The notes beneath the pieces were generated by a model. The model saw nothing but the letters and a program-made list of their open reading frames with translations, did no database searches and had not been told where the DNA came from. Source: PALSA-1006 sp963733265 (GTDB lineage: Bacteria; Pseudomonadota; Gammaproteobacteria; Burkholderiales; Gallionellaceae). From it: a stretch of DNA of 64,000 nucleotides. The DNA is taken from positions 682,001 to 746,000 of the forward strand of contig CAVTCF010000002.1 in NCBI GenBank assembly GCA_963733265.1, in the 5' to 3' direction. Shown here piece after piece: positions 43,521-52,239 of the stretch; position 1 is the stretch's first letter, and every line of letters starts with the position of its first letter. Position numbers and translations under genes: made by a program.

Positions 43521-44180
43521 ATGAATAAACAGTTCATTCAAAAAATATGGTTTTATATTCATCGCTGGTGGATCGGATATTTTGCACCGTTCCTTGCTTT
43601 AGTCAGGATGATCCGAAAACGGCAGTTCAATTTCATCCATCAAATAAAAGTAATCTACCGGTATGCCTATTGGAAGTACTTTTGGCCTCAAAATATCACC
43701 TTGGGGATCGCAAAATTAATGAAGGCGTATTCATCGGAACAAGAAGCAAAAATTGAAGCCCGAAACAAAGCATCAAGGCAAACGTGCACTCAAAACTGGC
43801 GTCCGAAAAAACCGCGCCCGCTCATCATTAAAAAACCGCTGTCGGTCACTCACGCCGATCAGGAATATCGAACTCAATGGTATGCCAATTTCAACACGCG
43901 GTATTTATTGATTTTTGTTCCGTCAATTCAACCGCAGTTAATTCTTGAAGTGATTCGCCGCCTACCGAATGAGGATGCGCGCTTTAAAAACCATGGAATC
44001 ACGTCACCGCTTCGAATTGATGCGTATTTCAAAATCCGAGTGTGCTTCGAGATCTATGATCGGAAAAGATGGTATCTCGTACGATTGGAAAAGCGTTTCT
44101 GCAAGTTGGATATTACCGGAGATCAATTGCCGTCGAGGTTGAACTATTATTTGATAAACAACATGGATCCGGAGCGATAA
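43521..44180 (+). CDS. Hypothetical basic protein
   Basis: A 219-residue, strongly basic protein rich in aromatics, with GAGGAAA before the ATG. A hydrophobic segment near residues 15-35 (WWIGYFAPFLALVRMI) may be membrane-associated. Unrecognised. Confidence 0.55.
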   Translation: MNKQFIQKIWFYIHRWWIGYFAPFLALVRMIRKRQFNFIHQIKVIYRYAYWKYFWPQNITLGIAKLMKAYSSEQEAKIEARNKASRQTCTQNWRPKKPRPLIIKKPLSVTHADQEYRTQWYANFNTRYLLIFVPSIQPQLILEVIRRLPNEDARFKNHGITSPLRIDAYFKIRVCFEIYDRKRWYLVRLEKRFCKLDITGDQLPSRLNYYLINNMDPER

Positions 44181-44240
44181 AAATTCAGATTGAGGGGATC
44201 TGAGGTGCAAAATCTTGCACGCAAATGAAATATTTGATCC

Positions 44241-44265
44241 GTCCGTTGTCGAAGGTACAACGGAC
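44241..44265 (+). terminator. 9-bp perfect hairpin
   Basis: GTCCGTTGT pairs with ACAACGGAC around a 7-base loop, 60 bases after the stop of the gene at 43521. No T-run follows, so termination is uncertain. Confidence 0.4.
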
Positions 44266-44291
44266 GTATAAACAGAGTGAAATCTTCTACA

Positions 44292-44312
44292 CTCACCGTC
44301 TCTACCTAACCC
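44292..44312 (-). repeat. 21-base repeat, copy 2 (inverted)
   Basis: Exact reverse complement of 32328-32348. The two copies bracket a 12-kb stretch in inverted orientation. Confidence 0.6.
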
Positions 44313-44407
44313 GTTTCTGCCGTTGGCACATGCGAATTCGCTGCCAGATAAGCGACATTCGCCAAGCTAAGAAAACGGCATATTTACCTTAACTTCGGCG
44401 TGTTCCA

Positions 44408-45043
44408 TCAATTGATTTCTGGTCTCAACGGAATCAACCAATTCGTAACGCCATCCGGGCCACCATCGTAAACTGGCTGCTCATCAACACGCTTAAGTTG
44501 TTGCATAAGGATTAGCGTGCGATCCGGCTCTGACAATTTACAATTGTTTTGAATCAACTCTGCCCAGGTACATCCTCGATCATTGATACACGATATCCGT
44601 AGCCAGCGTGCGGCAGCGAGTTTTTCATTAACCCATCTCAGGAATGGTTCGAAAAGATGATCCTGCCATAGTGCCTCGCGAGTTGGGAATAGCGCGGCAG
44701 ATTCACCTTCATCAGATTCACAAAGCGTGCATTTGAATCCATCAGGCGTTTGGTTTGGATATAAGTCCGTGTCGAACAACACATCCCAAGGCTCACCTTG
44801 CCAATTCACATAGACACCGAGATTGTTACCACTAACCAAGACGGAAAGGCAATCTGGAAAATTATAAAAATGAAATTTCGCACCTTTGGCAGTGATTCCT
44901 GCCAGACGAATGGGTACCATGAAGTCGATGCGGTTCTCGTTGATCCAGCGCAAAAAGACACGCTGAATGCAGTCGTGCGGAAGATATTTTATGGACTTGA
45001 AGGCTCTCTGTATACAGTGGCGCGGATGACGTTTTTTTACCAT
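44408..45043 (-). CDS. Hypothetical protein
   Basis: A 211-residue soluble protein with a Cys pair CTLC near residue 108 and a Trp-rich C-terminal half (WLRISCINDRGCTWAELIQ). The ATG at 45043 has no strong ribosome site. Unrecognised; isolated gene. Confidence 0.5.
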   Translation of the reverse strand: MVKKRHPRHCIQRAFKSIKYLPHDCIQRVFLRWINENRIDFMVPIRLAGITAKGAKFHFYNFPDCLSVLVSGNNLGVYVNWQGEPWDVLFDTDLYPNQTPDGFKCTLCESDEGESAALFPTREALWQDHLFEPFLRWVNEKLAAARWLRISCINDRGCTWAELIQNNCKLSEPDRTLILMQQLKRVDEQPVYDGGPDGVTNWLIPLRPEIN

Positions 45044-45258
45044 GATTGTTTCAGAGCATATTTCTCGTATCGGAGATGCATATTATTTCAGGATGAACGT
45101 CACAATACGTCGCACTCGATTATGTGATGCCATAAATATAATTTCACCAAGATGGCAATGCATCGCGACTTATTATGACGCGCAAGTGAGTAATATAACA
45201 ATTGAACTAGAAACAAAGTTTCACACTTAAACGTTCAATACTTTGGGACAAATTTACT

Positions 45259-45993
45259 ATGCCAATGATCATCTCAACGCCGGAAGAATGGTTTCGTGAG
45301 CAACAACGCGATTTATACCTGATTGTACTTAATGAAAATCTGGGTCAACCACCTAAGGATAAGTACAAGGAATTTCAGAAATTATTAAACAAATGGTTTG
45401 ACGAACATCTCCCCAATACTTCACTTAGAATTATTGGTTCGTCTGAGAATAGCGGTTGGATTACAGGTGGCCCTTGCTACTTCACTGCTGATTTTGATGC
45501 CAAGTCACTCGCAATTTTTAACGCTGCATGGGCGCCTGAATCGGAGTGGAAAATCGAAGTATGGTCATTTGATGAATGGCGTGAGCGGGTTGAGTCGGTT
45601 AATTTGATTTGTTCACCCGGTCTTGAGTACGAAAAAATTCGTTGGTGGAATACTTCTCGCGGCATTCTGTTCCTGAATGCGATCACTCAAGGACGTTTTG
45701 TAGGGGGCGACGTAATACCAGGAGAAATTCACCTTACTCTTAATGATGGATGGTGGCGGTTGCAACAATTGTATCCTGAGTTTGCTGAATATCCCGCAGA
45801 CAAATTTCCAAGCGGTATTTTTTGGCCTCATGCAAACAGCGATAATGAATCATTTTTGATTCTGGACTGGACTTGCCATGCAGAATGGAAGCCAGAAGAA
45901 TATGTGAAAGATGTTCAAAAAATTCGAAATTTGAAAATCGCCATTGGAATCCCGGAAAACATGCCCTTAGAAATATATGAAAGCGATATTTGA
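45259..45993 (+). CDS. Hypothetical protein
   Basis: A 244-residue acidic, Trp-rich soluble protein (STPEEWFREQQRDLY, SSENSGWITGGPCYF, WWRLQQLYPEFAEYP). No signal peptide or membrane segment. Unrecognised. It converges with the cREC gene, 27 bases between stops. Confidence 0.55.
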   Translation: MPMIISTPEEWFREQQRDLYLIVLNENLGQPPKDKYKEFQKLLNKWFDEHLPNTSLRIIGSSENSGWITGGPCYFTADFDAKSLAIFNAAWAPESEWKIEVWSFDEWRERVESVNLICSPGLEYEKIRWWNTSRGILFLNAITQGRFVGGDVIPGEIHLTLNDGWWRLQQLYPEFAEYPADKFPSGIFWPHANSDNESFLILDWTCHAEWKPEEYVKDVQKIRNLKIAIGIPENMPLEIYESDI

Positions 45994-46020
45994 GATACGA
46001 AGTCAGTCTGTTGAGATAAC

Positions 46021-46314
46021 TTACTTTCGACATAATTTTATTATGGAGTTTACTGCCGCCAACATCCGCTCACGTGCCGCAGGGTTTGCCGTGTGAATTG
46101 TTATCTCCGGTGGCAGAAATCCATTAAGGTCAACTTCCTGTTCTAACCATAACAGCACATCATATCCTGTACCACGCCGGTCATCGCTCAAATCGTGGCC
46201 TAAGGATAGATGCGTTACGTAGCCCATCTGCAACAGCTTGATCGCTTCATCCGGCCAAAGCACCTGAACCCATCCGTCAGGTGCGATGCGCTCATCATCT
46301 AAATAGACTTTCAT
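46021..46314 (-). CDS. Receiver-like (cREC, cyclic-phosphate processing) domain protein
   Basis: A 97-residue single-domain protein from the ATG at 46314, two bases after the WYL gene stop. The start MKVYLDDERIAPDGW and the core THLSLGHDLSDDRRGTGYDVLLWLE fit the small receiver-like family named for predicted processing of cyclic-phosphate RNA ends (cREC). The two Asp pairs (LDDER, GHDLSDD) would form the acidic pocket. It is last in an operon with a WYL regulator and a DUF2779 nuclease. An in-frame extension upstream overlaps the WYL gene and is unlikely to be used. Confidence 0.75.
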   Translation of the reverse strand: MKVYLDDERIAPDGWVQVLWPDEAIKLLQMGYVTHLSLGHDLSDDRRGTGYDVLLWLEQEVDLNGFLPPEITIHTANPAARERMLAAVNSIIKLCRK

Positions 46315-46316
46315 GG

Positions 46317-47333
46317 TTATGAAGCTTGATTTTTGTACCGTGCAGCGGCCTCTGCCAATTGCTCGCCAATCTTTTTGCGCAACGCTACAGGCCCAGTAAC
46401 CTCTATGCCTGTTCCCTGTGACATCAGCCACCAAGTCAATTGCCATGAGTCCGAAACTGTTGCGGTCAGCTTGGTTTTCTCTCCCAATACGGTTAATTTC
46501 TGATCCGCCGATAAAGGGGTTTCTTCAAGGATTTTCGCCAACCATTGCGAGACCCATGCACTCAGGCGAATGGTCTTGCCATTGCCAAAGTGCAGACCGC
46601 CAGCCAGAATATATTCATCCAAATCAAAACTGGCAGGACGCTTAACGGTATCGTTAGTCTTGGTAGCTTTAAGAATACGTTGCATTGCGTACAAACGAAC
46701 ATCTTCGTATTCATACGCCGTCGCGATCAGATAGCTTACCGCACCTCGATTAACTAATGCGAGTGGTGACAAGCGCAATTGTTTGGATTCCTCGTCATTC
46801 ATTCCCAGATAATCCACCTCAATCTGGATATCAGAGAGCAATGCTTCCTGAACCGTCTCCAATAATTCAGCATCGATTACGGGTGGCACAAATGGCATCG
46901 TCGGTGACACCGATCTCACTTTGCTTGCCCATTTCGCTTTGCGATTTTCTTTGCTTAACGCGACCAGTTGTTTTTCAGCTTGCCGGAAGCGTGGCTCCAA
47001 CCCATCAAGCATGGAAATAGGCATAAGCTTTTTAAGTGTGTCTTCGACCAAACTCAGGGACAAAGCCTCTGACACAGTCATACCTGGCAAATCAGCAGAT
47101 GCACCTTTTATCCATTTCCATCCATGGGGAGTACTTCTGTCGTCCTTGTCCAGCACAAATGTTTCCAAGAGTTCATTCAAGTCTCGCTCAATTTGGCGTT
47201 TGGAAATTTCGAAGCCCGCATCATTTAGGGCATTGGTAAGTTCCGTTACAGTTTTACCGGTTCCCGCTGAGGGCAGCAGTTTTAGTAACTCCCATTGACG
47301 CTGTATTACAGATGGCTTGTCATTTCGCGGCAT
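46317..47333 (-). CDS. WYL-domain transcriptional regulator
   Basis: A 338-residue protein with an N-terminal winged helix (VTELTNALNDAGFEISKRQIERDLNEL) and a central WYL domain (IQIEVDYLGMNDEESKQLRLSPLALVNRGAVSYLIATAYEYEDVRLYAMQRI), then a C-terminal WCX extension. WYL proteins sense nucleic-acid ligands and often repress defence operons. It overlaps the DUF2779 gene by 14 nt and abuts the cREC gene, so it probably controls this operon. Confidence 0.9.
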   Translation of the reverse strand: MPRNDKPSVIQRQWELLKLLPSAGTGKTVTELTNALNDAGFEISKRQIERDLNELLETFVLDKDDRSTPHGWKWIKGASADLPGMTVSEALSLSLVEDTLKKLMPISMLDGLEPRFRQAEKQLVALSKENRKAKWASKVRSVSPTMPFVPPVIDAELLETVQEALLSDIQIEVDYLGMNDEESKQLRLSPLALVNRGAVSYLIATAYEYEDVRLYAMQRILKATKTNDTVKRPASFDLDEYILAGGLHFGNGKTIRLSAWVSQWLAKILEETPLSADQKLTVLGEKTKLTATVSDSWQLTWWLMSQGTGIEVTGPVALRKKIGEQLAEAAARYKNQAS

Positions 47334-48825
47334 GTTTGCTCACCTTAACTTTTCGCCCTTCAAAAAACCACGCTAACCTAACCATAGCCAAAGTGTCTAG
47401 CCTGCAATATTCGCGGAGGCCTTCGGTTAACAACTGCTTACGTTCTTGAGATGTATCTGGATAAATGATTTCGCTATAGGCAAGCTGCGCTGCAATACCA
47501 TCGCCCACCTCCATTTCGTCATATTTCAAATCTGGCGCAACCGTTGGCAACACTGCTTTGATAGACCACGAACCTTTCATCGCCGGATGGTAATAGTGCT
47601 TGCGTGCCATCGGCAGCAAGTCCAAGAGGCGTTCATTGATACGCAGTAACGCTGGCGAAAGGTCAGCAAAAAGTTGCGCCAATTCGGTGATACGAGATTT
47701 TTCAAAAGAGCTATAGACCATAATCGCACCATCATTCCCCAGTGCCTTGATTAGTGTTTCAGCACAGCTCCGACGCGGGTCATCGCCGCTCACATCCAAA
47801 TACATTTCGTGGCGTAACTGACCCAGCTCAAATTCAATATGGCAAGACCACTGAAACGGAACATGCGGTGAAGATGGGCTTGTTCCCGCCCAACGTGGAA
47901 CAGTCGGTGAAATCGTTTCAAAGTCCAAGTAGTAACGAGGATAAGGCAGCACCGCCATTTCCTGTTTGGCTGCACGCTTATCGAATTTAGCCTTGCCAGT
48001 TTTACTTGCCTGTTGAATCATGAACTGTTTATCGTTCAAATATTCTGCCGGAACATGTCGGGCATCCACATATCCCAATTCAAATAGTTCAGTTTTTTTA
48101 ATGAGGGACATGCCAGATAACACATCCAGCGTGTATTCAGGATCATCCGGCAAATCCATATCCCGCGTGCAATAGGAATAGAATGGACACTCGAATGGCT
48201 CGTCACACTGCATGCCGGGCTCTATACAAGGCTCATCACCCGCTAACGTCGAACGAGCGCCATTCACCCATAGTTGAACCTGCCCCTCCAACTTCTTCAC
48301 TTCGCCGTCCAGACGTTCAGACTTGAGCAGCCCGTGATAATTACCATCCCCCTGATAAACGAAGGATTTGTCGATATATGCCAGCTCAACAGCTGCAAGC
48401 TTGACTTTGTTCTGCTTCAACACCCACGCCTGCACCGCGCAATCCTCCACATGGTAAGGCTTAACACTGGAACTGGATTTTACCTCCGACATGCGGTAGC
48501 CCTTCGGCGTAGGCAGCAATACATCGGTTTGCACCAGCAAACCCTCATACTGAAAAGTCGCTTCAAATATAGGGCGAAGGGGAAATGCCTTCATTGCTAC
48601 CTGGGTATCAGCAATGGCAATGGATAGATTTTTTTTGTCCTCAATCAGAATACCTTCAGGGCAAAGCTGCCGCGCAATTTCGCCAACCTCATGGCCGACT
48701 TGGTACAACTGCTTTGTCTGTGCCGAATCTTTCAACAATTCATGTCGATGAATCTGCAACCACAACCTTTTAGGGCACTGGCGCCATGCCGTAATGCGAG
48801 ATTTTGAAAGTCCGTGACTAGCCAT
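47320..48825 (-). CDS. DUF2779 protein: Cas4-like nuclease fused to DEDD-type exonuclease domain
   Basis: A 501-residue protein from the ATG at 48825 (GGGGGA upstream; the frame is open 43 codons further 5' without support). The N-terminal half looks like a PD-(D/E)xK nuclease: SKSRITAWRQCPKRLW, QTDVLLPTPKGYRMSEVKSSSSV, and a C-terminal cysteine cluster (CIEPGMQCDEPFECPFYSYC) suited to an iron-sulphur cluster. The second half is DUF2779 with a DEDD-like DFE (YYLDFETISP) and later Asp in YCRLDTLAMV. It heads the operon with WYL and cREC genes. The substrate is unknown. Confidence 0.8.
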   Translation of the reverse strand: MASHGLSKSRITAWRQCPKRLWLQIHRHELLKDSAQTKQLYQVGHEVGEIARQLCPEGILIEDKKNLSIAIADTQVAMKAFPLRPIFEATFQYEGLLVQTDVLLPTPKGYRMSEVKSSSSVKPYHVEDCAVQAWVLKQNKVKLAAVELAYIDKSFVYQGDGNYHGLLKSERLDGEVKKLEGQVQLWVNGARSTLAGDEPCIEPGMQCDEPFECPFYSYCTRDMDLPDDPEYTLDVLSGMSLIKKTELFELGYVDARHVPAEYLNDKQFMIQQASKTGKAKFDKRAAKQEMAVLPYPRYYLDFETISPTVPRWAGTSPSSPHVPFQWSCHIEFELGQLRHEMYLDVSGDDPRRSCAETLIKALGNDGAIMVYSSFEKSRITELAQLFADLSPALLRINERLLDLLPMARKHYYHPAMKGSWSIKAVLPTVAPDLKYDEMEVGDGIAAQLAYSEIIYPDTSQERKQLLTEGLREYCRLDTLAMVRLAWFFEGRKVKVSKHAAK

Positions 48826-49001
48826 AATTCCCCCAGTTCTGAATGAATGGAAATAGTATATCAAACCGGCACGACATAATAAGACGCAATCAATCGAATT
48901 CATGAAGCAATGAAACCGCTCCCTAATTTCTGACCGCGACCTGTCCTGACGCATAACTGCGGAAAATTCAACTCTGCCAACAAACTATTGCAGAGGAAAC
49001 T

Positions 49002-49415
49002 ATGAATTCAGGATACAAACAGGCCAGAAAATTATCTCCTCAAAACATAGCCAATATAGAAAGACTCAATCAGGCACTGCCAATTCCCACCAAGCCAGAG
49101 AAACGAAATAAATTTCCGGGCGAATCGGCGCAAGTTTATTACGCCAGACTTGAGCCATATCGTAAGGATAGTGAAGCACGAACAGTTCTACGCTGGATTG
49201 TGGGCTCTTATTTTGACAGTGAAGCGCACACGACAAATTGCCGTCACGCCGTTCATTCTGTTGCCTGCTACTTTACTGAAGTTACCACAAAGCGCAGCAA
49301 AGAAGCCGCTGCTATTCTAAAAAATGATGTGCTGGATTTGCTACAGGCAGTTATAGAGCGAGACCCATCGCTTCAAGATTTACTGCAAGATCAACTGAAA
49401 TTATTTAAAGTATAA
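49002..49415 (+). CDS. Hypothetical protein
   Basis: A 137-residue helical protein with GAGGAAA before the ATG, divergent from the DUF2779 operon (about 175 bases between starts). Followed after 25 nt by another unrecognised gene, apparently in one operon. Confidence 0.55.
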   Translation: MNSGYKQARKLSPQNIANIERLNQALPIPTKPEKRNKFPGESAQVYYARLEPYRKDSEARTVLRWIVGSYFDSEAHTTNCRHAVHSVACYFTEVTTKRSKEAAAILKNDVLDLLQAVIERDPSLQDLLQDQLKLFKV

Positions 49416-49440
49416 TTTAGCAAAACTTGAAGGAAAACAA

Positions 49441-50034
49441 ATGAAACACCATGCAGGCCCAAGGCAAACCCGACCCTTACCCAAGTTAATCGCTTTACCT
49501 ATGCCTGACTTCAAGGCAGCCCAATTCAAGGCGAAACCCGATACACTTGGCTTTAAAAACAGGTTCGCTAATCAAAAGGAGATCGAGCTTAAAGATGTGT
49601 CCATTTATAAATCTGCCATTCTTTCTTCCGTAGATGAACTCCTGGCTGTGATCAAGTTAACGTTGTCTTTTTTAAAAGATGGCCCAAGTTATGTCACAGA
49701 GTTGGAAGCATGGCTATCTGAATTGGAAGGCTGCCTCTATGCTTTAGAAGAGGGCGTGTGGCGTGGCGACTTCGATGATGAATTTACTGTCACAATGGAT
49801 ACAGAGGGATTAATGGGGTTTGACGATTTTTTAAACGGTATGCCCTTGCTTGAGGAAATTGATGATGAACTTGAGACGCCACCCGATTCACTTGCAAGGA
49901 CATTAATAACGTTCTGGTTGAACGAAATAAAACGCAGGGCTTGCGAATTGATTAATATATGTATTAGCAGTGTCGATGTGGATGGTGCCGAGCAAACATT
50001 TCAGGTGATGAAATCTTTTCATTATCCAGTTTAA
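49441..50034 (+). CDS. Hypothetical acidic protein
   Basis: A 197-residue protein with GAAGGA before its ATG. The N-terminus is basic and Pro-rich; the rest is acidic and helical (DELLAVIKLTLSFLKDGPSYVTELEAWLSELEGCLYALEE). Unrecognised; second gene of a two-gene operon. Confidence 0.55.
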   Translation: MKHHAGPRQTRPLPKLIALPMPDFKAAQFKAKPDTLGFKNRFANQKEIELKDVSIYKSAILSSVDELLAVIKLTLSFLKDGPSYVTELEAWLSELEGCLYALEEGVWRGDFDDEFTVTMDTEGLMGFDDFLNGMPLLEEIDDELETPPDSLARTLITFWLNEIKRRACELINICISSVDVDGAEQTFQVMKSFHYPV

Positions 50035-50135
50035 TAGTATGCCAATGAGATTTCACAAAAGTTAACATCATAAGCAGGTCGAATAGTCAGCAGGCCATAA
50101 AATTGACGCTTCAAAACGAAGTCCATATAGAAAGC

Positions 50136-51047
50136 TTAAGCGTTTTTCACCCCATAAGGCACATGGCCGGTTGCCACATAGCCTGCGGCAGACTCGCAAT
50201 GTTTGCGCTGGTCGTCAAAGAAGATATCCGCGCCGAAGCTTTGCAGGAAAACGCCTTTATCCATACCACCCAGAAACATGGCTTCATCAATGCGAATTCC
50301 CCAGCTACGCAGCGTGCGGATTACCCGCTCATGCGCCGGTGCGCCACGCGCAGTCACAAGCGCTGTGCGGATGGGCGAATTGTCGGGATCGAATTCAGAT
50401 TGTATTTTGTATAGTGCTGCCAGAAATGGTTTAAACGGCCCACCTGGTAATGGGCGATCTTTCGACTCTGTCTCTGTGCGATTGAAGGCTTTCAGCCCAG
50501 ACTCCGCAAATACCCGCTCTGCCTCATCGGAAAATAGCACCGCATCACCATCAAAAGCAATTCGAAGCTGTCCAACCACATCGGAGCCGGTAGCTGAGGG
50601 CATGATTGTCGCGGCGGCGATGCCCGCATTGAGTGCCTTTTGCACATCCTCCTGACTCGCAGACAAAAACAAATGCGCACCAAATGCACTGATATACCGA
50701 TAAGGTGATTCACCACGAGTAAACGCGGCGCGGGTTATGTCCAAGCTGTGATGCCGAATTGAATTGAAAATGCGCAAGCCGGTATCGGCACTGTTGCGTG
50801 AAATTAACGTCACCTCATCGCGATGTTGCCCGTCTTTATTCAAAGCCAGCAGTTTGCACACCAAAGGAAACGCCACACCCGGCGCGAGCGGTATTTCCTC
50901 GTGCTCCATCTGGTATCGCGCATAAACCTCAGCCCCTCGCGCCTCAAAGATTTGGTGACTTTCGTCCAGATCAAACAAGGCGCGGGAAGCGATGGCGACA
51001 ATTAGTTTGGGGGGAGTCATGGCTGACCCACTAGGAACTTGGTTCAA
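50136..51047 (-). CDS. Cytosolic 5'-nucleotidase-like protein
   Basis: A 303-residue protein similar to the bacterial 5'-nucleotidase family related to cN-I: IVAIASRALFDLDESHQIFE at the N-terminus, AFDGDAVLFSDEAERVF as a HAD-like DxDx core, RTALVTARGAPAHERVIRTL, and FFDDQRKHCESA near the C-terminus. It would dephosphorylate nucleoside monophosphates. A TTG at 51047 overlaps the previous stop (TTGA); an ATG at 51020 is the alternative start. Confidence 0.82.
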   Translation of the reverse strand: MNQVPSGSAMTPPKLIVAIASRALFDLDESHQIFEARGAEVYARYQMEHEEIPLAPGVAFPLVCKLLALNKDGQHRDEVTLISRNSADTGLRIFNSIRHHSLDITRAAFTRGESPYRYISAFGAHLFLSASQEDVQKALNAGIAAATIMPSATGSDVVGQLRIAFDGDAVLFSDEAERVFAESGLKAFNRTETESKDRPLPGGPFKPFLAALYKIQSEFDPDNSPIRTALVTARGAPAHERVIRTLRSWGIRIDEAMFLGGMDKGVFLQSFGADIFFDDQRKHCESAAGYVATGHVPYGVKNA

Positions 51048-51283
51048 TTTGGCTTGTTTTTATATGTGGTAGAAAGCTGCTCATCAGTTTTTATGCAGCC
51101 GACCAACCCGGCAGATTCCATTGCCCTAAAGAAAGGCGAATCGCCTGCATCCGCCGCCATCGCAACTTCAGCAGGTGCTACCGCCAGACCGTGACGCTGC
51201 TTTATGAACTGCACAAAATCCAGCACCTCAGCCTGAAGATTGGGCGGTAGAGCCGCTATTTCTGATGCAATATTATTCATCAC
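51044..51283 (-). CDS. DUF2281-family putative antitoxin
   Basis: A 79-residue protein with the DUF2281 start (SEIAALPPNLQAEVLDFVQFIKQRHG). Members commonly pair with PIN-domain toxins. No toxin adjoins it on this strand: the next gene downstream is the nucleotidase, with a 4-nt overlap. Confidence 0.7.
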   Translation of the reverse strand: MMNNIASEIAALPPNLQAEVLDFVQFIKQRHGLAVAPAEVAMAADAGDSPFFRAMESAGLVGCIKTDEQLSTTYKNKPN

Positions 51284-51327
51284 GCAATCCTTTTATACCG
51301 CGACACAAGGCGAGCGTCACAAATGCA

Positions 51328-51822
51328 TTAAGGCACAAATACAGCCTTGCAAGCGCCGTCAATGACTGCATCCGAAAGAAAATAGCCAGCACGTTTCAAG
51401 TCCTGCAAGACTGTGCGAAGGTCATCATCCAGCAGGCCGCGTCGCTTAGCTTCCACCAAGAGACCGGCAGTACCCTTTACCGGCAAACCATAAATGTGAT
51501 GTGCGATGCGCCGACCGCGTTTCTCGTCGATGATAGCAACGCAGGGCGTACAAATGCGCGCCAACGCAATCACTGCAGCCTCGCCCTGATCAAGCTCCGC
51601 AATCAGCAAGGGATCGGGTTCGGGGGATGGGCGCACATGTGCAGTCCACTGCGGTTCAGAAAGAGAAGATGCGCCGGGGCGACCAAGACCAGCCACGGCC
51701 ACCTCGTGATATACCGCTTCGGGAATCCAGAACTCATGAAATAGCCTGGGTAACAGATCAAGCTGTCCGGCGAGCGACAGCGCCACCAAAGGGCCCGAAT
51801 TGATAACGGCACGCTCAATCAT
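51328..51822 (-). CDS. DUF3368 PIN-like toxin
   Basis: A 164-residue protein with PIN-type acidic residues: NSGPLVALSLAGQLDLL at the start, ELDQGEAAVIALA in the middle, IIDEKRGRRIAHHIYGL near the end. DUF3368 proteins are predicted ribonuclease toxins. The gene directly follows a UPF0175 antitoxin gene with a 1-nt overlap (TAATG). Confidence 0.85.
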   Translation of the reverse strand: MIERAVINSGPLVALSLAGQLDLLPRLFHEFWIPEAVYHEVAVAGLGRPGASSLSEPQWTAHVRPSPEPDPLLIAELDQGEAAVIALARICTPCVAIIDEKRGRRIAHHIYGLPVKGTAGLLVEAKRRGLLDDDLRTVLQDLKRAGYFLSDAVIDGACKAVFVP

Positions 51823-52070
51823 TACCGTGCAAACTCATTCGCTATTTCTTCCTCAGTCATATCCACCACGGCAACGCCAGACCGACTGGCCGCCAGAAGA
51901 AACTCCACTCGCCCCATGCCGCACAGCATGCCCGCCTTGCCAGAAGAGATGCGTCCTTGCTCAAAAAGCTTACCTGCCAGCAAAAATCTGGCTTCATCGG
52001 AAAAATTTACCGGTAGCTCTGCCGCCGAAGGAAGACCGTCCACAGGCAATTCAATCGTCAACGTATTCAT
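51822..52070 (-). CDS. UPF0175-family antitoxin
   Basis: An 82-residue protein from the ATG at 52070 (GGGAG upstream; an in-frame extension to 52109 is unsupported). Middle and end (FSDEARFLLAGKLFEQGRIS, SGKAGMLCGMGRVEFLL, VVDMTEEEIANEFA) match UPF0175, a helix-turn-helix-like antitoxin group. Partner of the DUF3368 gene downstream. Confidence 0.85.
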   Translation of the reverse strand: MNTLTIELPVDGLPSAAELPVNFSDEARFLLAGKLFEQGRISSGKAGMLCGMGRVEFLLAASRSGVAVVDMTEEEIANEFAR

Positions 52071-52176
52071 TTCTTTTCTCCCTTTAGCTGCGTCGCACGA
52101 ATATGCCATAGCGACAGTGCATTATAAACGAGGTGTGGTGACGAATAATGCCACAGGCTTGGTGGAAATAGAAATC

Positions 52177-52197
52177 CCCTCCTTTTCAAGGGGAGGG
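52177..52197 (-). terminator. Hairpin after the lipoprotein gene
   Basis: CCCTCC and GGAGGG pair around a 9-base loop, followed on the minus strand by GATTTCTATTT. Located 43 bases past the lipoprotein stop. Confidence 0.5.
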
Positions 52198-52239
52198 TAA
52201 GTCGCTAAGGCAACGTGCAATACTTCAGCTCAGCTAAAA

